Assembly: GCA_023435855.1 (NCBI GenBank) | Contig: JAEZLG010000032.1 | Coordinates: 1 to 8,216, forward strand | Reading direction: 5' to 3' | DNA length: 8,216 nucleotides | From: Bacillota bacterium | GTDB taxonomy: Bacteria > Bacillota > Clostridia > Christensenellales > CAG-138 | In this document: positions 1-5,858 of the stretch, in pieces | Layout of the letters: the number at the start of each line of letters is the position of its first letter | How positions within the stretch are numbered: the first letter of the stretch is position 1 | Position numbers and translations under genes: made by a program | Notes under the pieces: model-generated | The model's database searches: none | Seen by the model: only the letters and a program-made list of their open reading frames with translations | What the model was told of the DNA's origin: nothing

Positions 1-851
1 CCAACGCGGCTATCACCTTGTACCCTGTTTGGATGCAGAACGCGCCCAACACCTACACCGTGACCCTTCCCACCGGTACGGGCTATACTGTTGCGGCGCA
101 GGCCGGTTCTTCCTCGCCAGTGACCTCCGGCGGCAGCTACAGCTTCACGGTTTCCATGAATAGCGGATACCATAAGGGCACAGACTTCGCGGTCAAAGCC
201 AACGGTACGCCGCTCACGGCGGACGGCACCGGCGTATATACCCTTTCCAACATCACGCAAACGCAAGCCGTTACCGTAGAAGGCGTTGTGCAGGATACTA
301 CCGCGGCCAGCGGCGGCGGCCACACCTCGCCCGCCGTTACCACCGTGTATAACGATCCCAGCATCCCTAATGCCACCATCTGGATCAGCGGTAACGGTTT
401 TTCCAGAAATGATCTCTTGGTGACGCAATCTATCACGAGTGGCACTGATTACAACGCCCTTCTCAAGCTGGCAGATAAGGACGATGTTCTGCGTGTGTAT
501 AACATCACGTTGCAAAGCGGAAAAAAGTCCACCGGCAGCGCCATGTATCTCACGTTTGATCTCACCGGCCAATACGCCGGGCAGGCGTTTACGCTGGTGC
601 ACAAAAAGGCCGACGGTACCTTTGAAAACCTCTACGCCACAGCGGATAAGGATGGCAAAGTAAAGTTTGGGCCTGTGTATGAGCTTTCACCTTTTATGCT
701 GGTGAGGGGGAGCTTGCTCTATGTGCCGACAGAGGAGGTCGTAAACGCCCCCAAGACAGGCGATGCCTCCAACTCGCTTCTCTTTGTGCTACTGAGCCTT
801 GCCGCCGTATGTGGTGCGGGTATGGTGGTTTATAGAAAGAAACAGGCATAA
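1..851 (+). CDS. C-terminal part of a sortase-anchored cell-surface protein (5' end outside window)
   Basis: The frame is open to the left edge, so this is the tail of a longer protein; the TTG at 18 is not a credible start. The first visible residues (NAAITLYPVW) resemble the end of a Listeria-Bacteroides/InlB B-type repeat. Next come beta-rich, Thr/Gly/Ser-rich segments (roughly nt 50-290), a GGGH linker near nt 310 and a second beta-rich domain (about nt 345-735). The C-terminus is a classical wall-sorting signal: NAPKTGD at nt 744-764, a hydrophobic span of about 20 residues, then the charged tail YRKKQA. The motif is APKTG rather than LPxTG, so the first position differs from the class A consensus. 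Expected location is covalently attached to peptidoglycan, facing outward. An adhesin or substrate-binding role is only a guess. The hairpin 20 nt downstream ends the unit. Confidence 0.85.
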   Translation, partial: NAAITLYPVWMQNAPNTYTVTLPTGTGYTVAAQAGSSSPVTSGGSYSFTVSMNSGYHKGTDFAVKANGTPLTADGTGVYTLSNITQTQAVTVEGVVQDTTAASGGGHTSPAVTTVYNDPSIPNATIWISGNGFSRNDLLVTQSITSGTDYNALLKLADKDDVLRVYNITLQSGKKSTGSAMYLTFDLTGQYAGQAFTLVHKKADGTFENLYATADKDGKVKFGPVYELSPFMLVRGSLLYVPTEEVVNAPKTGDASNSLLFVLLSLAAVCGAGMVVYRKKQA

Positions 852-871
852 AAAACATAGAACGCAACATC

Positions 872-903
872 AAAGCGCGGCGTCATATGGGATGCCGCGC
901 TTT
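872..903 (+). terminator. Hairpin terminator after the surface-protein gene
   Basis: A 13-bp stem, AAAGCGCGGC GTC (872-884) against GAT GCCGCGCTTT (891-903), with one G-T wobble and a 6-nt loop. It lies 20 nt after the stop codon. The T tract is short (TTTGTGT), so it is stem-strong and tail-weak. The A-rich left arm and T-rich right arm would let it work on both strands. Confidence 0.7.
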
Positions 904-930
904 GTGTCTGAATGTAGGAATTGTCTATGC

Positions 931-1174
931 CAAACACATAATGGAAAGCTCGGTTGACGTAAACATAGAAGTTCACGTTGTAGCCGCTGATAAACATAAT
1001 CGGAAGTTCACTTCATCCCCTGTGAAAAACATAATGGGAGGCTCACTTCATCCCCTGTGATAAACATAATGAGAAATTTGATAACCTAGTTGGTTTTGCC
1101 TAATAGTAGGGGAGGGGATAAACATAATGCGAAGTTCGGATAACCACTCGGGTTATGGATAATCGGAAGCTCGC
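931..1174 (+). repeat. Repeat cluster 1 of the TAAACATAATGCGAAGTTC family (about 7 copies)
   Basis: Copies begin near 931 (CAAACACATAATGGAAAGCTC), 960 (shortened TAAACATAGAAGTTC), 989, 1024, 1059, 1117 and 1157 (shortened GGATAATCGGAAGCTCGC). Copies at 989, 1024 and 1059 are exactly 35 bp apart, and the first two share the tail CACTTCATCCCCTGT, so the unit is about 35 bp rather than only the core. Copies at 1059 and 1117 instead run into GATAACC-N5-GGTT dyads (AACC 1083-1086 / GGTT 1092-1095; ATAACC 1140-1145 / GGTTAT 1151-1156). All copies have the same orientation. No gene that could act on them is in the window. Confidence 0.85.
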
Positions 1175-1192
1175 TTCTTTGTCTTATTATAA

Positions 1193-1357
1193 TATGAAAT
1201 TGAGATAAAAGAAAAAGAACCCTTAGTACAAATGGTGTCGACAGCGGGTGACGACCAAAATGCGTTGGATAGGGCACTACGGCATCGAGATAATGATGGC
1301 TGGTCGGTATATATTGGTTCTTTGAATATAGATAATCCAATGCTATACTTGCAATAG
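1193..1357 (+). pseudogene. Possible remnant C-terminal coding fragment (54 codons, no proper start)
   Basis: After an in-frame TAA at 1190-1192 the frame stays open to TAG at 1355-1357. The translation looks protein-like: YEIEIKEKEPLVQ, then an ATG (1232), then residues including DNDGWSVYIGSLNIDNP and ending MLYLQ. The ATG has no ribosome site in front of it. The fragment begins just beyond repeat cluster 1, as if the upstream part of a gene had been replaced by the repeats. I do not recognise the family. An open frame also exists on the other strand here, so the coding claim is weak; a short expressed peptide is a less likely alternative. Confidence 0.3.
1322..1349 (+). promoter_or_regulatory. 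Probable promoter of the 1407 gene (extended -10)
   Basis: TTGAAT at 1322-1327 and TATACT at 1344-1349 are separated by 16 bp, and TGC directly before the -10 hexamer gives an extended -10. The predicted start of transcription is near 1356, leaving a leader of about 50 nt before the ATG at 1407. The promoter sits inside the remnant frame just upstream. This gives the gene its own transcription, independent of the hairpin at 872-903. Confidence 0.5.
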
Positions 1358-1391
1358 CCGGTAGAGCGGCCATTACACTTCTATTTTAGCT

Positions 1392-1398
1392 GGAAAGG
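1392..1398 (+). promoter_or_regulatory. Ribosome binding site that sets the 1407 start
   Basis: GGAAAGG ends 8 nt before ATG 1407, which is good spacing. The in-frame GTG at 1398 overlaps the site and so cannot be the main start. Confidence 0.6.
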
Positions 1399-1406
1399 TG
1401 AACAAA

Positions 1407-2000
1407 ATGTTTCAATTCGCTTCGGGCATCGAAGTCCCGTTTCCCGATAAAATAAAGGAAGAATTCGAAAAGTGCGAGAACGCCATTTTCTTTCATATCA
1501 GCTTTGAGAAGATACGGCCGCTGCTTGCGGATTTTTTGCGGCATATAGATGAGCCCGTTTTTCTGGCGATCCATTTGCCGTTAACAGAACAAGAAGAAAA
1601 GGAAATCCGAGATCCCGATGGCTACCCTCATGACGAGATTCTGTATCTGGATGGCTGCAGCAGAGCGGAGATGGCAGAGATTCTCAGCAAGTATGGTGAA
1701 GTCATGCTTCATGACGGGCCTTCCCAATTTGCCATTGCATCCCACACTTCAAAGGATGAAATATTTATTCAGAAATACAAAATCATTTGCATCTACAGTA
1801 AGCAAATTGATAACTATGCGGAGCTTATGAAAAAGTATGGTATCACTCAAACGAAAACCCTGGTTACTGCCTGGGATACGTTTTCTGAAGAAAATCCGGG
1901 TGCATGCAGTTCGGTAACCATTGATGGAAAATATATGTACGACGTTGTTGAAGAACTAAAGCAAAAGGGAATGTATCGTGCGAAAATCGTTAAGGGATAG
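1407..2000 (+). CDS. Hypothetical protein, 197 aa, cytoplasmic
   Basis: ATG 1407 is preferred over GTG 1398 because the ribosome site GGAAAGG overlaps the GTG. The protein starts MFQFASGIEVPFPDKIKEEF and ends GMYRAKIVKG. It is mixed alpha/beta, rich in acidic residues and aromatics, with no signal peptide, membrane span or Cys cluster. Sequence landmarks are CENAIFFHISFEKIRPLLADF (from about residue 24), a DEILYLDGCSRAEMAEILSKYGE stretch near the middle, and a TLVTAWDTFSEENPG stretch towards the end. It reads like a conserved protein of unknown function, similar in style to ones I associate with Clostridia, but I cannot name a family. It has its own promoter and is flanked by two remnant frames and then repeat clusters, so it belongs to an accessory block. 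An immunity-type role is conceivable from that setting only; no residue supports it directly. Confidence 0.85.
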   Translation: MFQFASGIEVPFPDKIKEEFEKCENAIFFHISFEKIRPLLADFLRHIDEPVFLAIHLPLTEQEEKEIRDPDGYPHDEILYLDGCSRAEMAEILSKYGEVMLHDGPSQFAIASHTSKDEIFIQKYKIICIYSKQIDNYAELMKKYGITQTKTLVTAWDTFSEENPGACSSVTIDGKYMYDVVEELKQKGMYRAKIVKG

Positions 2001-2010
2001 GTTGCGATAG

Positions 2011-2121
2011 CATCGAGTGGCAGGGCCGCGCAAGACTGGTGGACATAATACACATGCAACATTTAAATATCCAGGGACTAGGAAACATATACAATCAGAA
2101 GTGACGATTAAACGAATATAG
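2011..2121 (+). pseudogene. Possible remnant C-terminal coding fragment (36 codons)
   Basis: The frame is open from just after TAG 2008-2010 to TAG 2119-2121. Its residues are HRVAGPRKTGGHNTHATF followed by KYPGTRKHIQSEVTIKRI: strongly basic, with His/Gly/Asn clusters and a natural-looking beta-strand end. No ribosome site leads into it and it starts 10 nt after the preceding gene. It ends exactly where the convergent DinB-like gene ends (2122). It resembles the tail of a nuclease or polymorphic-toxin domain in composition only; I cannot name one. It could also be chance. Confidence 0.3.
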
Positions 2122-2634
2122 TTAAGAACCTTCCGGCTCATTATAAGCATACCAATCTGATTCTGGCAGCCCCAAATCTCGCAATATGCCATTGAGGTAA
2201 CCAATGTTATACATGATATGCCTTATTTGGCCGACAATCACATCCGCATAAGTATACTGTGGATCATTGTTATAAACCGAAGCACTCAATTTTTCATCAT
2301 TCAGATTATCAAACACACAAGTAGTTTTCGTTTGAATTGCGTCAAGATACTCCAGCATTTTATCTTGTGAGATAAACAATCCTTCATAACTGCCCGCATA
2401 CAAGTCAGTGGTATAGGCGTTTTCAAAAATCATTGTACGCCACTCACCGTCATCGTACCTTTCGCGCATCCAGAAATCCATAAAATAAACATAGTGAAAG
2501 ACCTGCTGCCAAAAGGGCACATCGTTATAGGATGTAGCCCAGACTTTGTTTGGGCAAACCTTTACAAGAACACGCGCCATGTGAAATGTGGAATTAAACT
2601 GATTTCGAAGAGCCTCTGTAATCAATCTTTTCAT
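2122..2634 (-). CDS. DinB-like four-helix-bundle protein, 170 aa, metal site incomplete
   Basis: The start is ATG at 2634-2632, fixed by AGGAGG 5 nt upstream; a longer reading from TTG 2658 would place that ribosome site inside the gene. The protein (MKRLITEALRNQFNSTFH...) has the DinB/YfiT-like layout: a helix-1 opening, FWQQVFHYVYFMDFW around residues 41-55 with H47, and the signature QIRHIMYNIGYLNGILRD at 136-153. Length is normal for the family. DinB-superfamily members usually bind a divalent metal with three His, one in the second helix and two as HxxxH in the last long helix. Here H47 and H139 are present but position 143 is Asn (HIMYN), and Y146 stands where relatives often carry another His. 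Some members are thiol transferases; others have no known substrate. This copy may have lost metal binding. It converges on the 1407 gene, and its upstream region runs into repeat cluster 2. Confidence 0.8.
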   Translation of the reverse strand: MKRLITEALRNQFNSTFHMARVLVKVCPNKVWATSYNDVPFWQQVFHYVYFMDFWMRERYDDGEWRTMIFENAYTTDLYAGSYEGLFISQDKMLEYLDAIQTKTTCVFDNLNDEKLSASVYNNDPQYTYADVIVGQIRHIMYNIGYLNGILRDLGLPESDWYAYNEPEGS

Positions 2635-2639
2635 TATAA

Positions 2640-2645
2640 CCTCCT
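2640..2645 (-). promoter_or_regulatory. Ribosome binding site that sets the DinB-like start
   Basis: AGGAGG on the minus strand, 5 nt before ATG 2634. Its position inside the longer TTG-initiated reading shows that the shorter start is the real one. Confidence 0.75.
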
Positions 2646-2678
2646 GTATTATAAACAATAAGTTATCATAAGTCTCAG

Positions 2679-2762
2679 GTTAAACATAATGCGAAGCTCA
2701 CGTCAGTGACGGTGCTAACGGAAGTTCATTTCATGCCGGTGCTAAACATAATGGGAAGTTCG
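2679..2762 (+). repeat. Repeat cluster 2 of the TAAACATAATGCGAAGTTC family (3 copies)
   Basis: Copies start at 2679 (GTTAAACATAATGCGAAGCTC), 2714 (shortened GCTAACGGAAGTTC, lacking the ACATAAT part) and 2741 (GCTAAACATAATGGGAAGTTC). The inter-core sequences CACGTCAGTGACGGT and ATTTCATGCCGGT match the 35-bp unit tails seen in the other clusters. It lies between the start of the DinB-like gene and the end of blaR1, within 45 bp of the DinB-like start codon. Confidence 0.85.
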
Positions 2763-2873
2763 TGAATTTGCGTTTAGCAGGTTTGGCCTGTAGTGTGTAC
2801 AGGTGGTCGGCAGTATGCAAAAATTTGAAAGATGATTCAGGATGGATACCGCTTATGTGGGAACGAGGCCCTT

Positions 2874-5054
2874 CTACGGTGTCATCCACGTTAGGCCAAG
2901 CAGCTCGCCCGTATCCATATTGATGCGGACCTGAGCCCGCACGCCGCCCTTATCAAATGCCCAGTAGAACACGCGTATTCCATCCTCCGCCTTCACCCAT
3001 GACGACCATAAAATATCTTCCTTCCTGATGGGGTCTGGCTTTCCCATCGCCTCGTACATCGTTCGCGCCTCAGGCGTCGCGTTCTCGTGCAACGCCTGAA
3101 TCAGGAGCTCCCCCGCGATATCATACATCTCGTCAAAGCTCTTTGCGGGCATATAAATTTTGTTGCCCTTAAGCGCAAAACTTTGCACCATGGCAAGAAT
3201 CTCCTCATCCGAGAAAACCTGTGTGGGGGTTCCATTCTCATCGTAATAGGTCGTCGTGAAATCGAGTTGATAACAATCCTGATAGGTCAGTTCGTCACCC
3301 GCATAATTGATGAAGGTTTTAACCTCCTTGAAGATCAAAATGTACGTCGTATGGTCATAGAGCCTCCCGCTTCGGGGATCGTCGTAATCGTCGCTTTGAA
3401 AACGGCCGATCAGGATCTTCTCCAAGCCTTCCGCCCATGCACCGCCATTTTTGAAGTTAATCTTTTCTTCCTTCCATTCGCCCAGCCTTTCTGTATGATT
3501 GTTCGTCAGTTGGTCGTAGCTCATGTTGGAATAATAACTTACCAACCCGATGTACCCGGCATAAAAACCGTTGCGCTGGTAGCCAGCGTTATACATGCCA
3601 ACTTTCAAGGTGCAATCGGATGGAAGGTCCATCGTAAAATCCGTCAACGGATCGTCCGCTCCCAGCATAATGAAAGCAGGCGGCTCGGGTTGCTCCGAAG
3701 GTGCTAAGGTGGGCTGTACCACGGGCGAGGGCACGGGCGAAGACTGGGACTCTACTTCGAGCATTTTGAGGAAAGCGGAGAAGGTGTTCTCATCTTTTGC
3801 AAACAAGCGCATATCCTGCCCGAATTCCATATCAAAGTCCGTGCGGTAGGCGATATAATAGGTATTCGCGCCGGAATTGAAATAGATTTCATCCACGTTG
3901 CCGATGAGCACAAATACGGTCGCTGCGATGTCTTTCCAAACCCCCTCGTAATCTTCCGGGATGCTGCTGAACACAGTAAAATCATAGGTGGCGACGATAC
4001 CGTACGGGGGCGCATCGGTTCGAAGTTCGGTCTTTTTTAGCGCTGTGCCGTAGGGCAGGCTGATGAGCAGGTTTACGGTGTTGGAGTTATCGCCTACATA
4101 CTCGCTTTTATAGGCGTAAAGCGGCTCGGTGCCGACCGGCCTCCCGCCGGCGAGCAGGAACATGACTGTGGCAATCACAAGCAGCAGCGACGCGGCGCCA
4201 ATCCATCGCGAGGGCTTTCTGAAATTTAAAATCCTCTTGATGCGGCTCTTGATATTGCTTTCGCCAAAGCCCGGGAAAGCGAAGCTAGTGCTTTGTGCGG
4301 CGAGCAGAAGCTCCGAAGCATACTGCTTACGGTTATCCTGTGGCGTAGCACGAAGCACCGCTTCGTCCACCGCCATCTCCATATCCCGCACGGCAAGGCA
4401 GTAAGCAAGCCACGCGAAGGGATTAAACCAGTGGATTGCCGCAATAGCTAGGAAAAGAGGCTTTGTGATATGGTCCCCCCGCCTGATGTGCGTGCGCTCG
4501 TGCAGGAGGATGTTCGCAGCTGTTTCCGGGTTCATGGAAGCGGGAAAAAGGATGCACGGGCGGCGGATGCCTATAACGATGGGCGAGCGAAAATAGTCGC
4601 TCACATAAACACCTTTTATGGCCGTTTCATGCTTTGGTTGTTTGCGTGCGCGGACGTAGAAAAAAAACATGAGGAGTAGGCAGATTGCCATGCCGGATAG
4701 CCATATGCCTTCAAGTAGGCCTAGCCATTCAAATGCTGTTTCGCCCTGAGACGGTGTGGAAGGATTGGTGTCCGGCGCTGCCTTTCCGCCAGTGGGCATT
4801 GAAGGCATCGCATCGGGGGCCTGCGCAATACGGGAGGGGAGTGTTGCCAAAACCGCCTGTTCGGGAACGACGGCTTGTAGGCTGATAGCCGAGGGAATCG
4901 TCAACAGGCTCGGAGGCAAAATGAGCCGCAGGAATACGATTCCCCAGAGAAGGAACTTTACATTCGGCCTGAGTCTGGGGGTGAGGCGGAGTAACAGCAC
5001 ACCTGCTGCTGCCATGCAGCCGTACAAAGACATTTTTAAGACAGTTTCAAGCAT
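2874..5054 (-). CDS. blaR1: BlaR1/MecR1-like M56 family membrane metalloprotease with extended C-terminal domains
   Basis: A 726-residue sensor-protease of the BlaR1 type, read leftward 2 nt after blaI. Membrane spans are visible near residues 5-25, 33-50, 115-134, 198-221 and 283-303. The zinc protease motif HERTH is at 185-189, followed by the RDMEMAVDE segment (223-231) that carries the further acidic ligand in M56 enzymes. After the last span comes a DUF4825-like extracellular domain (about 309-436, with YVGDNSNTVNLL), a Pro/Ser/Gln linker (about 436-460), and two more domains (about 461-628 and 629-726) that I do not recognise. There is no penicillin-binding transpeptidase domain, so beta-lactam sensing is not supported; the signal is unknown. 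In the family, sensing outside triggers the inside protease, leading to loss of the BlaI repressor. No terminator is clear after the stop. The gene symbol is by homology of the protease part. Confidence 0.9.
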   Translation of the reverse strand: MLETVLKMSLYGCMAAAGVLLLRLTPRLRPNVKFLLWGIVFLRLILPPSLLTIPSAISLQAVVPEQAVLATLPSRIAQAPDAMPSMPTGGKAAPDTNPSTPSQGETAFEWLGLLEGIWLSGMAICLLLMFFFYVRARKQPKHETAIKGVYVSDYFRSPIVIGIRRPCILFPASMNPETAANILLHERTHIRRGDHITKPLFLAIAAIHWFNPFAWLAYCLAVRDMEMAVDEAVLRATPQDNRKQYASELLLAAQSTSFAFPGFGESNIKSRIKRILNFRKPSRWIGAASLLLVIATVMFLLAGGRPVGTEPLYAYKSEYVGDNSNTVNLLISLPYGTALKKTELRTDAPPYGIVATYDFTVFSSIPEDYEGVWKDIAATVFVLIGNVDEIYFNSGANTYYIAYRTDFDMEFGQDMRLFAKDENTFSAFLKMLEVESQSSPVPSPVVQPTLAPSEQPEPPAFIMLGADDPLTDFTMDLPSDCTLKVGMYNAGYQRNGFYAGYIGLVSYYSNMSYDQLTNNHTERLGEWKEEKINFKNGGAWAEGLEKILIGRFQSDDYDDPRSGRLYDHTTYILIFKEVKTFINYAGDELTYQDCYQLDFTTTYYDENGTPTQVFSDEEILAMVQSFALKGNKIYMPAKSFDEMYDIAGELLIQALHENATPEARTMYEAMGKPDPIRKEDILWSSWVKAEDGIRVFYWAFDKGGVRAQVRINMDTGELLGLTWMTP

Positions 5055-5056
5055 GG

Positions 5057-5416
5057 CTAGGACCTCTCTATCAGTTCTTTCAATTCTTTTATCTCTTCCG
5101 GCGAGATTGCCTCCGCGGCCATCAACTCCGCAAACATCAACTTATAGGACCCATCGAAAAAGCGCCCGACAACGCTTCTTGCTTCATCGAGCCGTACATT
5201 CTCCCGCTCTATGAGCGGCACGCAACTGTATCCTGGCTCCTTACGCTCGATATACCCCTTAGCGATAAGCTTGTTCAGAATGGAATATGTGGTGTTTTTC
5301 GTCCATGCATAGGCACTTAAGCAATATGCGGCAATATCTTTTGCCAATGGGTTCATATGTTCCCAGATATAGATCATAACGCGAAGCTCAGATTCAAAAA
5401 GCTTAACGCTTTCCAT
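5057..5416 (-). CDS. blaI: BlaI/MecI/CopY family transcriptional repressor
   Basis: A 119-residue protein of normal family length. The N-terminal winged helix spans about residues 5-70: ESELRVMIYIWEH, then AKDIAAYCLS, then the recognition-helix region WTKNTTYSILNKLIAKGYIERK, followed by the wing (EPGYSCVPLI). The C-terminal helices (about 77-117) form the usual dimerisation part, ending ISPEEIKELKELIERS. AGGAGG (5425-5430 on the plus-strand map) lies 8 nt before the ATG. BlaI proteins bind dyads as dimers and are cleaved when the partner BlaR1 is activated. The operator pair just upstream implies autoregulation of blaI-blaR1. No beta-lactamase or efflux gene shares the operon here, so other targets would lie elsewhere. 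Confidence 0.92.
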   Translation of the reverse strand: MESVKLFESELRVMIYIWEHMNPLAKDIAAYCLSAYAWTKNTTYSILNKLIAKGYIERKEPGYSCVPLIERENVRLDEARSVVGRFFDGSYKLMFAELMAAEAISPEEIKELKELIERS

Positions 5417-5437
5417 TTAAAGCACCTCCTAAAAATT

Positions 5438-5478
5438 CATACGGCTGCAGCCGTATGATCATACTACTCCAGCCGTAT
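5438..5478. promoter_or_regulatory. Tandem BlaI-type operators
   Basis: Operator 1 is a perfect 20-bp palindrome, CATACGGCTG/CAGCCGTATG, at 5438-5457. Operator 2 is an imperfect 18-bp dyad at 5461-5478 (ATACTACTC/CAGCCGTAT, 6 of 9 pairs) that shares the CAGCCGTAT half. Their centres are 22 bp apart, about two helical turns, so both dimers would sit on the same DNA face. Operator 2 covers the -10 and much of the spacer, and operator 1 covers the transcription start and early leader. Known BlaI operators share the ATAC...GTAT dyad shape. Confidence 0.8.
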
Positions 5479-5489
5479 AGAAATGTCAA
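5461..5489 (-). promoter_or_regulatory. Promoter of the blaI-blaR1 operon
   Basis: On the minus strand TTGACA (5489-5484) is followed by a 17-bp spacer and TAGTAT (5466-5461). The -35 is a full match and the -10 matches at 4 of 6. The start of transcription would fall near 5454, inside operator 1, leaving a leader of about 38 nt to the ATG at 5416. Confidence 0.75.
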
Positions 5490-5551
5490 CAGAAGAGAAA
5501 CGACTTGCCTTACTTCAATTAAATTTCAAACAAACTTTTTGAAAACAATAA

Positions 5552-5677
5552 CTTTTTTGTAACCTAACATTCGAGTCCCTTTGCTTCAATTTTTGGATCC
5601 TGGAGCATGGGGGATACGAACCCTTTTGTTTGAGCTGTCACGATAATGAGGTCTCGCGCATCATAAATACGAGATAA
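5552..5677 (+). pseudogene. Possible remnant coding frame ending in repeat cluster 3
   Basis: The frame is open from TAA 5549-5551 to TAA 5675-5677, and the stop codon is supplied by the first repeat copy of cluster 3. The 41-residue translation has a protein-like second half (WILEHGGYEPFCLSCHD, then NEVSRIINTR) with a CLSC pair. There is no ATG and no ribosome site. The first half is low-complexity and T-rich. I cannot assign a family; it may be chance. The same DNA also resembles the 3' end of a tRNA on the other strand, which competes with this reading. Confidence 0.2.
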
Positions 5678-5737
5678 ATCGTAATGCGAAGTTCAATTCA
5701 TAGCGCCAGGAGTAAAAATAATGCGAAGTTGGATACC
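5672..5737 (+). repeat. Repeat cluster 3 of the TAAACATAATGCGAAGTTC family (2 copies)
   Basis: Copies start near 5672 (GATAAATCGTAATGCGAAGTTC, tail AATTCATAGCGCCAG) and 5710 (GAGTAAAAATAATGCGAAGTTGGATACC). Spacing is 38-39 bp. The second copy ends in GGATACC, the diverged form of the GGATAACC that follows the late copies in clusters 1 and 4, but no GGTT partner follows. The cluster lies between the blaI promoter region and the TPR gene. Confidence 0.8.
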
Positions 5738-5858
5738 ACGCACATAACTACGAGTCATGACTGCAACATTTGGAGAGTTATAGCGTCTTATTAATATAGA
5801 ACCAATATTTGGAGATGGTTATACAGTACTTCAGCCGGACGCAAGAGGAGCATTTAGA

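Noticed and set aside
931..1174. CRISPR-like array
   Set aside because: Repeats are degenerate, the sequences between cores are themselves related, the arrays are short and occur at four sites, and no cas gene is visible.
1188..1193. TATAAT as promoter for the 1407 gene
   Set aside because: There is no -35 at proper distance (GGAAGC at the expected place); the extended -10 promoter at 1322-1349 fits better.
1086..1373. Minus-strand frame of 95 codons over repeat cluster 1
   Set aside because: It covers repeat DNA and the plus-strand promoter, has no ribosome site, and its translation does not look like a folded protein.
2648..2653. Minus-strand TATAAT as promoter of the DinB-like gene
   Set aside because: It lies only 2 nt upstream of the AGGAGG, so a transcript starting there would lose its ribosome site; no matching -35 was seen.
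3087..3707. Long plus-strand open frame (206 codons) antisense to blaR1
   Set aside because: It lies wholly within the clearly coding M56 gene and has no domain, ribosome site or context; other plus-strand frames at 4129-4404 and 4756-5214 are rejected on the same grounds.
5372..5395. Repeat-like ATAACGCGAAGCTCA inside blaI
   Set aside because: It encodes the conserved N-terminal segment of the repressor (SELRVMIYIW) in a normal-length protein, so resemblance to the intergenic repeat is most simply chance. The same applies to CGAAGTTCGG near 4020 inside blaR1.
5594..5677. Complete tRNA gene on the minus strand
   Set aside because: Only the T-arm and acceptor-like end can be matched; there is no complementary 5' acceptor strand, D-arm or anticodon arm.
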